Assembly: GCA_030587435.1 (NCBI GenBank) | Contig: JAUQZC010000119.1 | Coordinates: 1 to 43,740, forward strand | DNA length: 43,740 nt | Reading direction: 5' to 3' | From: Candidatus Baldrarchaeota archaeon | Lineage (GTDB): Archaea; Asgardarchaeota; Baldrarchaeia; Baldrarchaeales; DXJG01 | Notes under the pieces: generated by a model | What the model saw: only the letters and a program-made list of their open reading frames with translations | The model's database searches: none | What the model was told of the DNA's origin: nothing | Shown: piece after piece, positions 43,721 through 43,740 of the stretch | How the letters are laid out: every line of letters starts with the position of its first letter | Numbering within the stretch: the stretch's first letter is position 1 | Made by a program: the position numbers and the translations under genes

Positions 43721-43740
43721 ATGCTGATATTTGAACTGGG
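43721..43740 (+). CDS. Possible start of a gene cut by the window edge
   Basis: ATG at 43721 opens a frame (MLIFEL...) that continues to the window end. A TATA-like TTTATTTAAAAG near 43650 and GGTAAGAG just upstream of the ATG are compatible with a real start. Only six codons are visible, so nothing can be said about the product. Confidence 0.25.

Noticed and set aside
1..43740. tRNA, rRNA, CRISPR array or insertion sequence
   Set aside because: Intergenic gaps were read for T-arm motifs, regularly spaced repeats and transposase motifs, and none was found. A computed scan could still find a weak or intron-containing tRNA.

Overview
The window is AT-rich archaeal chromosomal DNA. The evidence is an aRF1-type release factor, an archaeal nicotinate phosphoribosyltransferase with a C-terminal zinc ribbon, a THEP1-type NTPase, DUF131 membrane proteins, a pyruvoyl-dependent arginine decarboxylase locus, TATA-like promoters and strong Shine-Dalgarno sites of the GGAGG/GGTGA type. 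GTG and TTG starts are common, and many of the starts given here were chosen because a GGAGG lies about 8 nt, or a GGTGA about 5 nt, upstream. The phylum cannot be fixed from the sequence; a TACK-like (Thermoproteota-related) archaeon is a guess. No rRNA, tRNA, CRISPR array, insertion sequence or integrase was recognised.

Layout. 0.1-3 kb: a secreted, heavily N-glycosylatable membrane-anchored protein and a convergent unknown gene. 3-6.5 kb: a phosphohexomutase, a 49-residue acidic protein and nicotinamidase on the minus strand, divergent from nicotinate phosphoribosyltransferase; the last two form an NAD salvage pair. 6.6-11.7 kb: a very long Lhr-type helicase whose C-terminal region is tandemly duplicated, with its metallophosphoesterase neighbour. 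11.7-12.8 kb: an arginine decarboxylase gene broken by two homopolymer indels, and a small secreted pilin-like protein. 12.8-18.3 kb: release factor aRF1, a HAD phosphatase and two tandem, clearly divergent methionyl-tRNA synthetases.

18.3-24.9 kb is the most unusual part. It is a minus-strand operon with a roughly 1020-residue helical coiled-coil protein, a divergent tubulin/FtsZ-superfamily GTPase with intact GTP-binding and T7-loop signatures, and a second coiled-coil protein, all joined by touching or overlapping reading frames. Two DUF131 membrane proteins, one fused to a B-box-like zinc finger, lie just upstream. This looks like an undescribed cytoskeletal or membrane-remodelling module.

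25.2-30.6 kb: arginyl-tRNA synthetase, then a second minus-strand cluster of mostly unknown small proteins: a longin-like protein, two bifunctional-nuclease-domain (DUF151) paralogues, a coiled-coil protein with a basic C-terminal tail and an orphan. 30.7-38.4 kb: a beta-CASP RNase J-like nuclease, an FtsX-like permease with an ABC ATPase that lacks the switch histidine, a giant membrane-anchored subtilase with a cytoplasmic double zinc ribbon, and a THEP1 NTPase. 38.8-43.7 kb: an FMN/Fe-S/FAD enoate-reductase-type oxidoreductase, a class I aminotransferase, a CaCA-family cation exchanger, and possibly the first codons of another gene at the right edge.
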